Counted from the first letter of the stretch, positions 57,601 through 62,895 are shown. The stretch is 64,000 bases of DNA from Imbricaverruca yamaguchii (GCA_034440575.1 JAOTOL010001621.1:1033001-1097000); one strand, 5' to 3'. Translations and numbers: made by a program. Notes: generated from the sequence alone by a model not told the origin.

Positions 57601-60202
57601 CTGCCAGAAATCTGCTTGGCATTATGCAACAGCTTCTGTCATACACATTGAAGAGCTTGTGGCATTTCCCCCAAAAATTTCACACATATTTTACCAGGTA
57701 ATGATTTAGGACGTTTGACTGTAACAGTACATATTTGTCATATATCGAACATTTTGAAGCTATGTCCCAAAAAAATTAACAGATAGTTGACCAGGTAATT
57801 GTTTAGAAAAGCAATTCATCCAAGACAAGTGAATAACTTAGGCATATCATGAACAGAGATTGTCTACATTGGCAATCAATGTCCACATGTCCATGACAGA
57901 CTACGATACAACAGTTATGCCTGATACGCATACCAGCCTGTCAGTCTTTTGACCGCACGTGACGGCACATTTGACCGGGCTGCTCCAGCCTGACCTGATC
58001 ACAGCGGACCGGCTGCCCGTCTTTTGACCGCACGTGACGGCACATTTGACCGGGCTGCTCCAGCCTGACCTGATCACAGCGGACCGGCTGCCCGTCTTTT
58101 GACCGCACGTGACGGCACATTTGACCGGGCTGCTCCAGCCTGACCTGATCACAGCGGACCGGCTGCATGTTGGCCTCGGTCTCACAGTTCTGGCAACTCG
58201 CCACCTGAACTGCGAGGTATTGGCCATCTACAGCTGCGGCGACAGTGGCCGATGTTTGTGAGTCGAGGCGGCGCGCAGCGGCAGTTCAGACTGACCCGCG
58301 CGTCGGGTGGAGCGCCAGGCCTCGCGGGTTGTCCAGCACGCGGCTGTCGAGCAGCGTGGTGCGCATGTGTCCGGCGTGGCTGACGTCCGGCCGCACCAGC
58401 TGGATGGTGGCCGTGTCGGACTCGGTGAGGTACAGGTTGTTGGTGGTCCAGTCGAGCGCCAACGCCTCCACCGTGGACGCGTTGTGCGTCAGCAGCTCGG
58501 TGCGGCCCGAGCCGTCCATGCACTGACGCTGCGGACACGTCCGACACACAGTCAGCCGTCGTCGCCCAGTCGCAGAGTCGGTCAGAGACTGACTTGAAGA
58601 CGGACCAGATGACCGGCTCGCTGGGCACCCAAGAACCGCTGCTATACGGAGCGCATTATGGCGAAAATCGCACAGCCGGCCACTGAGAATCAGCATCAAG
58701 GTACGAGCCAAGTTCACACAAAGAGAGATGTTGGTCAATTGCGCCTTAGGGCACGTCGCAGGTTACTGTTATATGGCGCGCCAAAAATTAAGCCTATAAT
58801 TACACTCAAACAGGTCACATATTGATTCGCTCGGGTTCTGTCTTGCAGTTAGAATCCGAAGCCTGGAATCGCTTAACGGGATTTGAACGCCCCATCCGCG
58901 AAGAGAACACCCGCTCACACCGCAGACGTCTTCGCGTCACGCTACGTCAGTGCTGTAATGTGCGCCACCATCGGCACCGTGACAACGAGGGGCTGGTGAG
59001 CGTGGGCTGCCCGCTCCACTCACCAGGACCTTGCGCAGGGCAGTGTCGGACCAGTAGAGGCAGTTGCGGTGTACGTCGTACTCGAGGGCCACCACGCTGG
59101 CCACGTTGGTGAGCGGCAGCGGCAGCGGAGCCACGTCCGAGCCCACGTCCACCACGTCTAGCCGCAGGATGGCGTCGCGACGCGTCATCAGCAGGAAGTC
59201 GGCGCTGTCGCTGTCGACGGGACGCCGCATGGTCACGGGCCGAGCTTGTCTGGGTCTGACGCCGGTGACAGGGGCGACACACACCACAGCCGGGTGTGGC
59301 ATCAGCCAGCGGCGGCTGACGACACAGTGGAGAGACTGGCGGCGCATCAGGGCCGTCACGAGATCACGGAGGAAGCGACGGCAGATCACGGAGAGGTATC
59401 ACACAGCGAAGGGAGAGATGGCGCCAGAGTGCAGGAGGGCGCACCTCAGGGGCGTTACAAAATTACTGAGGTTGTGCCATCGTGTCAACAGACCACGATG
59501 GCACAACCAGGAGGGGTGATATCAGAGTAGTCGATCCTAGATAGGAAGGGACAGAGCTCTCCCAAGCAAAGGCGTTCCAATATCCCCTCAAATCCATGTG
59601 CTACATATATAAGCTCTAAAACGCCCTGCTCACTCCTGACACACTAATCACTTTTTACACATTTTATATATTTTATCCTTTCTAACTTGCTTTCTGGTCG
59701 ACTTCATTCAAGTCAAGTTCAAGTTCAAGTCGACTCCTTTAACTTTCGGTCTGCTTTACTTTTCATTCTTTTGATTTGTATCGCTTGGCCTTACATGCCT
59801 TCGACTCTTTACTATTATGGTTGGTTGCCCGTCCGACTGTCATCTGGTTGGGATTTTATCCCTTTCGGCTATTTTTTCTTCATTTCATCTTTCATACCTT
59901 CATTTTGTCCAGGTACCACCTCAACACTACGGGGAGCTGACAGCTCACAGCCGGCCGATAGAGGACAGACTGTGACGTGTGTAACTCACTTCAGTGGACA
60001 GGGCCGTCGAGCCGGCTCGTAGAGGACGGTGGCAGAAGCGCCAGGCACGCACACGTCGCCCGGCACGCGCGTGTACCCGCGGCTCACGTTGTAGTAGCCA
60101 CCATGAGGGCATCGCTGCGCGTCGTACGGGTTCGGTATGTGTGCCAGGGTTGGATCGCGCACGCAGTTGGTTGACGCCTGGTCTTCCTCGTAGCCAAAAT
60201 CA
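23058..60202 (-). CDS. Sortilin-related receptor SORL1/LR11 ortholog, 3' part (24 exons, 5' end outside)
   Basis: Type I membrane sorting receptor of the VPS10 family. In vertebrates it moves cargo such as APP between Golgi and endosomes with retromer and GGA adaptors. Twenty-four exons join in consistent phase and give about 1,503 codons: end of the VPS10 10CC module, five YWTD repeats, EGF-like module, nine LDLR class A repeats, six FN3 domains, transmembrane helix and a short tail. This order is unique to SORL1. Human SORL1 has eleven class A repeats, so two are missing or unseen. The tail keeps the F-x4-Y retromer-type motif (FVSTPY) and a C-terminal DDEPLVLA. The VPS10 propeller and signal peptide must lie above 64000. 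Introns are loaded with minisatellites, four of which copy exon edges. Confidence 0.95.
23686..23952 (-). CDS. SORL1 exon 23: transmembrane helix and proximal tail
   Basis: Encodes a linker, then a very hydrophobic helix ([20 protein letters not shown]), the stop-transfer YRSRRLRHR and the tail [18 protein letters not shown]. The F-x4-Y spacing matches the FANSHY retromer-binding motif of vertebrate SORL1. Donor CTCG/GTGAG, phase 1. Start chosen at CCCGAACCAG (AG 23953-23954); a second in-phase acceptor GGAGCAG would start the exon at 23901 and shorten only the linker. Copy 2 of the mini-element lies just upstream. Confidence 0.92.
23960..24044 (-). mobile_element. Mini retroposon copy 2, 15-bp TSD
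   Basis: TSD GGGACAGATGGGGGT at 23960-23974 and 24030-24044 encloses a body with TTGGTTGGTTATTTGGGC and CATCGACTGC and ending GCGCCC. It sits within 10 bp of the probable acceptor of the transmembrane exon. A nearby degenerate array contains similar GCAGATGG words, so part of the TSD could be array sequence. Confidence 0.75.
24030..24300 (+). repeat. Degenerate ~41-bp tandem repeat
   Basis: GGTAACGGTGGGGATCAC alternates with GGTAACGGTGAGGAGCAC, spaced by AGATGG/AGATCGTGG words, about six copies with drift. Confidence 0.75.
24433..24625 (+). repeat. Minisatellite, 36-bp unit, ~5 copies
   Basis: Unit AACATGGGCACCCACG then CCCCTTCGAACACACCTAC, in the intron between exons 22 and 23, ending about 30 bp from the exon 22 donor. 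Confidence 0.9.
24658..24851 (-). CDS. SORL1 exon 22: second half of FN3-6
   Basis: Acceptor GACCTCAG (AG 24852-24853), phase 2. Encodes [35 protein letters not shown] and SFHVPP, matching the C-terminal strands of the last FN3 domain of SORL1. Donor CCTCCTG/GTACGT, phase 1. The first 19 bases and the acceptor are copied in the 102-bp array that lies upstream in the intron. Confidence 0.93.
24833..25675 (-). repeat. Exon-edge minisatellite A, 102-bp unit, ~8 copies
   Basis: Eight regular units plus a degraded ninth. Each contains GTGCACCAGGTACGAGAACC followed by TGAGGTCACGGGTCAC on the plus strand, that is the first 19 exonic bases and the acceptor of exon 22, then intronic sequence (GGACCTCTGAGGTTACAGG). 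Units alternate two subtypes (CACGCAGG and CACACGGG). Upstream acceptor use would read into a TGA 12 codons later. Confidence 0.95.
25940..26130 (+). repeat. Degenerate 27-bp repeat
   Basis: ATGGGTGTAGGAATCAAAAG with drifting variants, about seven copies, in the exon 21-22 intron. The rest of 25676-26500 shows nothing. Confidence 0.7.
26515..27135 (+). repeat. Minisatellite, 60-bp unit, ~10 copies
   Basis: Unit made of ACACCACATAGATACACACC, ACACAGACCCCGGTCCACACC and CACACAGATCCTCAGCC. One copy near 26790 lacks the CAGACCC block. Long open frames here (His/Pro/Thr-rich on plus, Cys/Trp-rich on minus) come from the repeat. Confidence 0.93.
27170..27560 (+). repeat. Minisatellite, ~40-bp unit, related to the previous array
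   Basis: Unit CACACTACTGACCATTGGTC then CACACCACAGATCCTCGG, about eight copies with CCACCC insertions. Confidence 0.85.
27628..27914 (-). CDS. SORL1 exon 21: end of FN3-5, start of FN3-6
   Basis: Acceptor GTGACCAG (AG 27915-27916), phase 0. Encodes [15 protein letters not shown], then YGGHYQVTV, then the next domain start [13 protein letters not shown] and VQLYWKHR. The alternation of FN3 strands matches SORL1. Donor GTCAA/GTAAGC, phase 2, restoring Lys with exon 22. Confidence 0.93.
28377..28598 (-). CDS. SORL1 exon 20: end of FN3-4, start of FN3-5
   Basis: Acceptor CTGTGTGCAG (AG 28599-28600), phase 0. Encodes [21 protein letters not shown], then the linker [15 protein letters not shown] and MNITWLAS, ending ERPVGYT. 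Donor ACT/GTGAGT, phase 0. The first ~22 bases and the acceptor are the seed of the 58-bp array upstream. Confidence 0.93.
28599..30550 (-). repeat. Exon-edge minisatellite B, ~58-bp unit, ~30 copies
   Basis: On the minus strand each unit carries CTCTGTGTACAG (acceptor) followed by GTGACTGGGCTCGCCGCCTG, nearly identical to the start of exon 20, then TGTAGTGACGAC and the intronic remainder. Units near 28900-29060 and 29500-29700 are eroded. About 30 acceptor-like sites precede the true one. Reading a unit as exon quickly meets a TGA in many copies. Confidence 0.95.
30560..31302. other. Intron 19, plain part
   Basis: No array or element beyond the exon-edge minisatellite; only a poly-A/T-rich patch at 31155-31210. 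Confidence 0.5.
31303..31604 (-). CDS. SORL1 exon 19: end of FN3-3, most of FN3-4
   Basis: Acceptor CTGCCGGCAG (AG 31605-31606), phase 1. Encodes [36 protein letters not shown], then [25 protein letters not shown] and VNTARAE. Donor GCTGAG/GTGAGT, phase 0. An open frame continues upstream of this acceptor, but only this site fits the phase of exon 18. Confidence 0.92.
31605..32530. other. Intron 18
   Basis: AT-rich, nothing recognised. Confidence 0.5.
32531..32768 (-). CDS. SORL1 exon 18: end of FN3-2, start of FN3-3
   Basis: Acceptor CGACGGCAG (AG 32769-32770), phase 0. Encodes [20 protein letters not shown], then [37 protein letters not shown] and ends in NRLV. Donor TTGTCC/GTGAGT, phase 1. 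Confidence 0.92.
32769..33783. other. Intron 17
   Basis: Holds an 18-bp CAACCTCAGACTGCCAT-type repeat at 33190-33280 and an (AT)n microsatellite at 33586-33652. No exon seen. Confidence 0.6.
33586..33652 (+). repeat. (AT)n microsatellite
   Basis: Pure TA run of about 60 bp. Confidence 0.95.
33784..33992 (-). CDS. SORL1 exon 17: FN3-2
   Basis: Acceptor CCGCTCGCAG (AG 33993-33994), phase 1. Encodes [50 protein letters not shown]. Donor TTCCAG/GTGGGC, phase 0. The WxPPxxxNG loop and Y-x-F strand are typical FN3. Confidence 0.93.
33993..34710. other. Intron 16
   Basis: Moderately GC-rich, no array, no exon supported. Confidence 0.5.
34711..34910 (-). CDS. SORL1 exon 16: second half of FN3-1
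   Basis: Acceptor CTCGCCGCAG (AG 34911-34912), phase 2. Encodes [20 protein letters not shown], then [18 protein letters not shown] and YFTQRTLGA. Donor GGCGCAC/GTGCGT, phase 1. Confidence 0.92.
35562..35647 (-). mobile_element. Mini retroposon copy 3, imperfect 12-bp TSD
   Basis: CGGCGAAATATC (35562-35573) and CGGCGAAACATC (35636-35647) flank a body with GATTGATTTATTGATTATTT, AAGGGCGCGCCGACTAC and TTTAGCGCCC. The 5' plus end carries the GATT/TTGA simple repeat. Confidence 0.8.
36503..36561 (+). repeat. (TTGG)n microsatellite
   Basis: About 15 copies of GGTT. The motif is the same as the simple-repeat tail of the mini-elements, so it may have grown from such a tail. Confidence 0.95.
36674..36774 (-). 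CDS. SORL1 exon 15: first half of FN3-1
   Basis: Short exon found from the gap in the domain order. Acceptor CTGCCCACCAG (AG 36775-36776), phase 0. Encodes [20 protein letters not shown] then [13 protein letters not shown]. Donor CTGCA/GTGAGT, phase 2, completing Gln with exon 16. Confidence 0.9.
36775..37253. other. Intron 14
   Basis: Contains a ~40-bp degenerate GGCAGTGGG/GTGGCACGGG repeat (about three copies) at 37096-37207. Confidence 0.6.
37254..37405 (-). CDS. SORL1 exon 14: LDLR class A repeat 9
   Basis: Acceptor CGACTACAG (AG 37406-37407), phase 1. Encodes a full class A module: [37 protein letters not shown]. Calcium-site D-x-x-D-E residues are present. Donor TTCCAG/GTCAGC, phase 0, directly before FN3-1. 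Confidence 0.94.
37406..37928. other. Intron 13
   Basis: AT-rich, nothing recognised. Confidence 0.5.
37929..38132 (-). CDS. SORL1 exon 13: end of LDLa 7 and LDLa 8
   Basis: Acceptor CCGCCGACAG (AG 38133-38134), phase 1. Encodes [20 protein letters not shown] then EANC, and the next module [37 protein letters not shown]. Donor GCGCCTG/GTGGGT, phase 1. The first 44 bases with the acceptor are repeated about 21 times upstream; only this proximal copy continues into [11 protein letters not shown]. Confidence 0.93.
38133..39735 (-). repeat. Exon-edge minisatellite C, 74-bp unit, ~21 copies
   Basis: Each unit equals 30 intronic bases (TCCTCACCTCTGTG then TGTCCCGCCGACAG) plus 44 bases of exon 13, including codons for [13 protein letters not shown]. 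Copies differ mostly by GGGACA/GCAGTACA and GAGGGGT/GAGGAGT. Most carry TGT where the true exon has TGC (silent). Seventy-four is not a multiple of three, so use of an upstream acceptor shifts frame and reaches a stop. Confidence 0.97.
39818..40031 (-). CDS. SORL1 exon 12: LDLa 6, linker, start of LDLa 7
   Basis: Acceptor GACGTCATCAG (AG 40032-40033), phase 0. Encodes [37 protein letters not shown], a Pro/Ser-rich linker and [13 protein letters not shown]. Donor AACAGTG/GTGAGT, phase 1. LDLa 7 is split by the intron that holds array C. Confidence 0.94.
40032..41133. other. Intron 11
   Basis: Contains AGAGGAGGC repeats at 40575-40650 and a 17-bp perfect inverted repeat at 40653-40692. No exon seen. 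Confidence 0.6.
40653..40692. repeat. Perfect inverted repeat, 17-bp arms
   Basis: TGGTTGCGGGTCTGGCC at 40653-40669 and its exact complement at 40676-40692, loop GACGCT. Would form a very stable RNA hairpin in the intron. Confidence 0.95.
41134..41257 (-). CDS. SORL1 exon 11: second half of LDLa 5 and linker
   Basis: Acceptor GCCCGCAG (AG 41258-41259), phase 2. Encodes [23 protein letters not shown], then a Thr/Pro linker ([16 protein letters not shown]). Donor CCCACG/GTGCGT, phase 0. Confidence 0.93.
41258..42104. other. Intron 10
   Basis: Contains mini-element copy 4; otherwise AT-rich with nothing recognised. Confidence 0.6.
41720..41801 (-). mobile_element. Mini retroposon copy 4, 14-bp TSD
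   Basis: GATCAAATGGAAGT (41720-41733) and GATCTAATGGAAGT (41788-41801) flank a body with TTGATTGGTTATTTGGGC, GGGCGCTTCGACTGC and TATAGCGCC. One TSD mismatch. Confidence 0.88.
42105..42258 (-). CDS. SORL1 exon 10: LDLa 4 and start of LDLa 5
   Basis: Acceptor TGTTTCAG (AG 42259-42260), phase 1. Encodes [35 protein letters not shown], then [14 protein letters not shown]. Donor AAAAG/GTGCGT, phase 2. The first Cys of LDLa 4 comes from exon 9. Confidence 0.92.
42259..43180. other. Intron 9, left part
   Basis: Short ACATCACGAC/ACGTCACAGC repeats at 42990-43090; otherwise plain AT-rich DNA. Confidence 0.5.
43185..43755 (+). repeat. Minisatellite, 44-bp unit, ~13 copies
   Basis: Unit GGTACCGTCAGAGGGTCGG then ACCGACCGTACAACAGCTGCC. 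Contains a KpnI-like GGTACC and PvuII-like CAGCTG in nearly every copy. It ends 95 bp from the exon 9 donor but does not include exon sequence. Confidence 0.95.
43851..43994 (-). CDS. SORL1 exon 9: LDLa 3
   Basis: Acceptor CGTGCCGCCAG (AG 43995-43996), phase 1. Encodes [38 protein letters not shown] and the linker TASTPLPC that starts LDLa 4. Donor CCGAC/GTGAGT, phase 1. Confidence 0.93.
44619..44730 (-). CDS. SORL1 exon 8: LDLa 2
   Basis: Acceptor CCGTTGCAG (AG 44731-44732), phase 0. Encodes [20 protein letters not shown] then [17 protein letters not shown]. Donor GACTGCG/GTAAGG, phase 1. The 620-bp intron to exon 9 holds nothing recognised. Confidence 0.94.
44737..45012 (+). repeat. Minisatellite, 67-bp unit, 4 copies
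   Basis: Unit GGCACGGCGGTCAGACGAGC, CGCCATTTGGCGG, TGGCCGGACGTCGAG. It abuts the exon 8 acceptor (within 6 bp) but stays on the intron side. CCGCCATTTGGCGG is a perfect palindrome-like hairpin in each unit. Confidence 0.92.
45013..47965. other. Intron 7, left part
   Basis: AT-rich. Holds mini-element copy 5 and a minus-strand fragment at 47246-47464 (protein-like, [14 protein letters not shown]) that may be transposon relic. No SORL1 exon seen. Confidence 0.45.
45232..45313 (-). mobile_element. Mini retroposon copy 5, 10-bp TSD
   Basis: CGTAAACGTC at 45232-45241 and 45304-45313, perfect. Body with TTGATTGATTGATTATTTGG, AAGGGCGCATCAACTGC and ATGTAACGCCC. Confidence 0.9.
47970..49480 (-). repeat. 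Exon-edge minisatellite D, 30-bp unit, ~49 copies
   Basis: Minus-strand unit GGTACTACTGCCACCAG then GTGCGTCATATTG. CTGCCACCAG/GTGCGT is the exact end of exon 7 with its donor. About 49 donor copies therefore follow the true one. The 30-bp unit is free of stops in the SORL1 frame, so each added unit would add ten residues ([14 protein letters not shown]) without a shift. Breaks in register near 48000-48120, 48600 and 49245-49300. Confidence 0.97.
49470..49594 (-). CDS. SORL1 exon 7: LDLa 1
   Basis: Acceptor TTGCTGCAG (AG 49595-49596), phase 1. Encodes [41 protein letters not shown]. Donor CACCAG/GTGCGT, phase 0. The same donor word is repeated in array D, so the exact 3' end used in vivo is uncertain in steps of 30 bases. 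Confidence 0.92.
50983..51510 (+). repeat. Degenerate tandem repeat, ~134-179-bp unit, 3-4 copies
   Basis: GTTGCAGCACTGCGTTA-like starts at about 50990, 51169, 51340 and 51474, each followed by CATGAATTCGGCGAACG and, in the longer units, a GAAAACGG(A/G)(C/T)CACGAATC block. Strongly diverged. Confidence 0.75.
52369..52441 (-). mobile_element. Mini retroposon copy 6, 9-bp TSD
   Basis: GGGGCTCTC at 52369-52377 and 52433-52441. Body with TTAGTTATTAGGGC, GGGCGCATCGACTAC and ATGTAGCGCCC. Confidence 0.88.
53008..53194 (-). CDS. SORL1 exon 6: EGF-like module
   Basis: Acceptor GTCTTGGCAG (AG 53195-53196), phase 0. Encodes [38 protein letters not shown], then [18 protein letters not shown]. The Cys spacing follows the EGF-like module between the YWTD propeller and class A repeats in SORL1. 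Donor CCCAAG/GTCAGC, phase 1. Confidence 0.92.
54076..54132 (-). mobile_element. Mini retroposon copy 7, diverged
   Basis: TTGGTTATTTGCGTGGG, TTTTAGGGCACC and CATGCCGCGCCC match the family, but no clear TSD is left. Confidence 0.6.
54278..54424 (-). mobile_element. tRNA-derived SINE, diverged copy
   Basis: Minus-strand head GATTCAGCGGTAGGATGC (A-box region) and GGTTCGAGGCC (B-box); body CTTCTCCCGCGACCAATC; 3' domain whose plus strand reads GAGTCGACTGCTGTGGTC. This copy is intermediate between the SINE tail and the mini-element. Confidence 0.7.
54655..54839 (-). mobile_element. tRNA-derived SINE with perfect 10-bp TSD
   Basis: ACATACCAAA at 54655-54664 and 54830-54839. Minus-strand head GTCGCCTAGGGGTAAGTTGC (A-box), GTGGGTTCGAGTCTCACC (B-box), body CTCTTCGCCCGCGACCAATC and a 3' domain ending in AAAAATAACAACTAACTAA. 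Pol III promoter boxes look good, so recent activity is possible. Confidence 0.85.
55144..55218 (-). mobile_element. Mini retroposon copy 8, 15-bp TSD
   Basis: ATTCCATGCCACGGT at 55144-55158 and 55204-55218, perfect. Body with TTAGTTAGTTATTTGGGC, GGGCGCTTCGACTAC and GGTCAT; the GCGCCC end is missing, i.e. 5' truncated in the sense strand, as expected for target-primed copies. Confidence 0.92.
55329..55481 (-). CDS. SORL1 exon 5: fifth YWTD repeat
   Basis: Acceptor TTTTTCGCAG (AG 55482-55483), phase 0. Encodes [18 protein letters not shown] then [26 protein letters not shown] matches the last propeller blade of SORL1 (IYWDDW). Donor GTTAAG/GTCAGT, phase 0. Confidence 0.92.
55482..55854. other. 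Intron 4
   Basis: Short intron with CATCTGATGTGTGG-type words near 55540-55570; nothing else. Confidence 0.5.
55855..56080 (-). CDS. SORL1 exon 4: third and fourth YWTD repeats
   Basis: Acceptor TCCGCCGGCAG (AG 56081-56082), phase 2. Encodes [54 protein letters not shown] and HRLLDNT. Donor AACACG/GTGGGC, phase 0, chosen because it fits exon 5. Confidence 0.92.
57004..57088 (-). mobile_element. Mini retroposon copy 9, 12-bp TSD
   Basis: TGGGCTATAAAG at 57004-57015 and 57077-57088, perfect. Body with TTAGTTGGTTAGTTATTTGG, TGGCGCATCGACTGC and TTTTGCGCCC. Confidence 0.92.
57170..57253 (-). mobile_element. Mini retroposon copy 10, 13-bp TSD
   Basis: ATTAATGTCATGA at 57170-57182 and 57241-57253, perfect. 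Body with GATTTATTGATTATTTGGGC, GCGCGCCGATTACG and ATGTAGCGCCC. It lies only about 80 bp from copy 9. Confidence 0.92.
57947..58165 (+). repeat. Tandem repeat, 75-bp unit, 3 copies
   Basis: Unit CTTTTGACCGCACGTGACGG, CACATTTGACCGGGCTGC, TCCAGCCTGACCTGATCAC. Copies nearly identical, so young. It ends 130 bp from the exon 3 donor. Confidence 0.95.
58296..58528 (-). CDS. SORL1 exon 3: second YWTD repeat
   Basis: Acceptor GTGTCCGCAG (AG 58529-58530), phase 0. Encodes [53 protein letters not shown]. The YWTD core is NLYLTESD, so Trp is replaced by Leu. Donor GCGCGG/GTCAGT, phase 2. Confidence 0.92.
58529..59023. other. Intron 2
   Basis: GCGCCTTAGGGCACGTCGC and TATATGGCGCGCC at 58741-58782 may be a very diverged mini-element. 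Nothing else. Confidence 0.4.
59024..59210 (-). CDS. SORL1 exon 2: first YWTD repeat
   Basis: Acceptor GTCGACAG (AG 59211-59212), phase 2; a second in-frame AG six bases on is possible. Encodes [40 protein letters not shown] and TALRKVL. NCLYWSD is identical to the human blade motif. Donor GTCCTG/GTGAGT, phase 0. Confidence 0.93.
59211..59989. other. Intron 1 (window numbering)
   Basis: Contains a 15-bp perfect inverted repeat at 59470-59508; otherwise nothing recognised. Confidence 0.5.
59470..59508. repeat. Perfect inverted repeat, 15-bp arms
   Basis: GGTTGTGCCATCGTG (59470-59484) and its complement (59494-59508), 9-base loop. Confidence 0.95.
59990..60202 (-). CDS. SORL1 exon 1 of window: end of VPS10 10CC module
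   Basis: Acceptor CATTCCACAG (AG 60203-60204), phase 2, so the first codon is probably TG/T (Cys). Encodes [17 protein letters not shown], then [40 protein letters not shown]. This matches the end of the Cys-rich 10CC region of SORL1 (CDFGF, RGYRKISGDTC). Donor CTGAA/GTGAGT, phase 2. Confidence 0.94.
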
Positions 60203-60496
60203 CTGTGGAATGGGAGGTGCTTTAATATGGCGGCTGGGAGAGCAGCACTGTTTGATATTTTAATTAGGCCGACGGGCAGAATTGCTGCTATAGAGATATG
60301 TGGCACGGCCGACACCAATTCACACCAGCAATGTACATCGCAACATCCGAATAAAGACTGCTGCACTACATTGAAGCAACATACTAGCGGCACAACACCA
60401 GGTAACTACAGCAGGACGGGTACGTCATCGGGACACCGACACACCACACCAACAACACACCCACACACCACTGGCTCACCACAGACAGACAAATAA

Positions 60497-62280
60497 CGCA
60501 CCAGCGGCACGCCAACACCACTGGCTCACCGGAGCCAGGCAACACCACAGCAGCAGCACGCCAACACCACTGGCTCACCGGAGCCAGGCAACACCACAGC
60601 AGCAGCACGCCAACACCACTGGCTCACCGGAGCCAGGCAACACCACAGCAGCGGCACGCCAACACCACTGGCTCACCGGAGCCAGGCAACACCACAGCAG
60701 CGGCACGCCAACACACTCTGGACGCCAACACCACTGCTCACCGGAGCCAGGCAACACCACAGCAGCAGCACGCCAACACCACTGGCTCACCGGAGCCAGG
60801 CAACACCACAGCAGAGGCACGCCAACACCACTGGCTCACTAGAGCCAGGCAACACCACAGCAGCGGCACGCCAACACCACTGGCTCACCGGAGCCAGGCA
60901 ACACCACACCAGCGGCACGCCAACACCACTGGCTCACCGGAGCCAGGCAACACCACAGCAGAGGCACACCAACACCACTGGCTCACAGAGCCAGGCAACA
61001 CCACAGCAGCGGCACGCCAACACCACTGGCTCACCGGAGCCAGGCAACACCACAGCAGCGGCACGCCAACACCACTGGCTCACCGGAGCCAGGCAACACC
61101 ACAGCAGCAGCACGCCAACACCACTGGCTCACCGGAGCCAGGCAACACCACAGCAGCGGCACGCCAACACCACTGGCTCACCTGAGCCAGGCAACACCAC
61201 AGCAGCGGCAGCCAACACCACTGGCTCACCGGACCAGGCGACAACCACAGCAGCGGACGCCAACACCACTGGCTCACCGAGCCAGGCAACACCACAGCAG
61301 CGGCACGCCAACACCACTGGCTCACCTGAGCCAGGCGACACCACAGCAGCGGCACGCCAACACCACTGGCTCACCGGAGCCAGGCAACACCACAGCAGCG
61401 GCACGCCAACACCACTGGCTCACCGGAGCCAGGCAACACCACACCAGCGGCACGCCAACACCACTGGCTCACCGGAGCCAGGCAACACCACAGCAGCGAC
61501 GCCAACACCACTGGCTCACTGAGCCAGGCAACACCACACAGGGCACGCCAACACCACTGGCTCACCGGAGCCAGGCAACACCACACCAGCGGCACGCCAA
61601 CACCACTGGCTCACCGAGCCAGGCAACACCACACAGCGGCACGCCAACACCACTGGCTCACCGGAGCCAGGCAACACCACAGCAGCGGCACGCCAACACC
61701 ACTGGCTCACCGGAGCCAGGCAACACCACAGCAGCGGCACGCCACACCACTGGCTCACCGGAGCCAGGCAACACCACACAAGCGGCACGCCAACACCACT
61801 GGCTCACCTGAGCCAGGCGACACCACAGCAGCGGCACGCCAACACCACTGGCTCACCGGAGCCAGGCAACACCACAGCAGCAGCACGCCAACACCACTGG
61901 CTCACCGGAGCCAGGCAACACCACACCAGCGGCACGCCAACACCACTGGCTCACCGGAGCCAGGCAACACCACACCAGCGGCACGCCAACACCACTGGCT
62001 CACCTGAGCCAGGCAACACCACAGCAGCGGCACGCCAACACCACTGGCTCACCGGAGCCAGGCAACACCACAGCAGCGGCACGCCAACACCACTGGCTCA
62101 CCAGAGCCAGGCAACACCACAGCAGCGGCACGCCAACACCACTGGCTCACCGGAGCCAGGCAACACCACAGCAGCGGCACGCCAACACCACTGGCTCACC
62201 GGAGCCAGGCAACACCACAGCAGCGGCACGCCAACACCACTGGCTCACCGGAGCCAGGCAACACCACACCAGCGGCATGC
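60497..62280 (+). repeat. Minisatellite, 49-bp unit, ~36 copies
   Basis: Unit GGCACGCCAACACCACTGGC, TCACCGGAGCCAGGCAAC, ACCACAGCAGC, with CAGCAGC/CACCAGC and CCGG/CCTG variants and small deletions. It fills most of the intron upstream of exon 1. Does not resemble the adjacent exon edge. Confidence 0.97.
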
Positions 62281-62742
62281 CGACACTACCGGCTCACTAC
62301 ACGATGGTTCGGACACAAAATCGTCCACCTTCAAACCGCAGGTAAAGTGTCCAACTTCGACGTCCAATATTGGTTGAATCGAAACGTTTACATTCCCTAC
62401 GCACATCTTGCGAAAAGCTCACGGCTTGGTTTTGCGCAATCGTGAAAAATGCACGACTTGTACGCGTTTGGCTTGAAAAGGCAACATTTCCTGGTTCGCG
62501 TGCAATATAAGGAGACATTTTCCGAATGCGAAATAATGATGTAGAACTACAAGGTTGGTTTTCCTGGGTCCCATTTCGATGTTGCGCACTTTTATTTTCT
62601 CATGCCATGGTAGAGACGTCTCAATGCATAGCCCATATCTGGCATTCATTGCTGAATTATGAAAGGGCCAACCCTACATCGCCAATGTCAACACTGCGCC
62701 AGCTTGGTCATACGTGAGCTGTGAAAAAAGTTCAATAACCGG

Positions 62743-62895
62743 TGGTTATTGGTTTTACGACACGTCGACCGTCGAGTCATGTAGCATCACCAATCTCTCA
62801 CGCCGATTAGTACCGGGCGAAGAGTAGCGACAGGCGAGACTCGAACCCACAATTTGTATTGTGAGACGGACAACTTACCCCTAGACTACTCGTAC
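62743..62895 (-). mobile_element. tRNA-derived SINE copy
   Basis: Same family as 54655-54839: B-box GTGGGTTCGAGTCTCGCC, body CTCTTCGCCCGGTAC, 3' domain complementary to ACGACACGTCGACCGTCGAG, tail AAAACCAATAACCACC. Boundaries approximate, TSD not clear. Confidence 0.8.

Larger units (their letters stand above)
56081..58295. other. Intron 3
   Basis: AT-rich. Contains mini-elements 9 and 10 and a 75-bp tandem repeat at 57947-58165. No exon seen. Confidence 0.6.
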
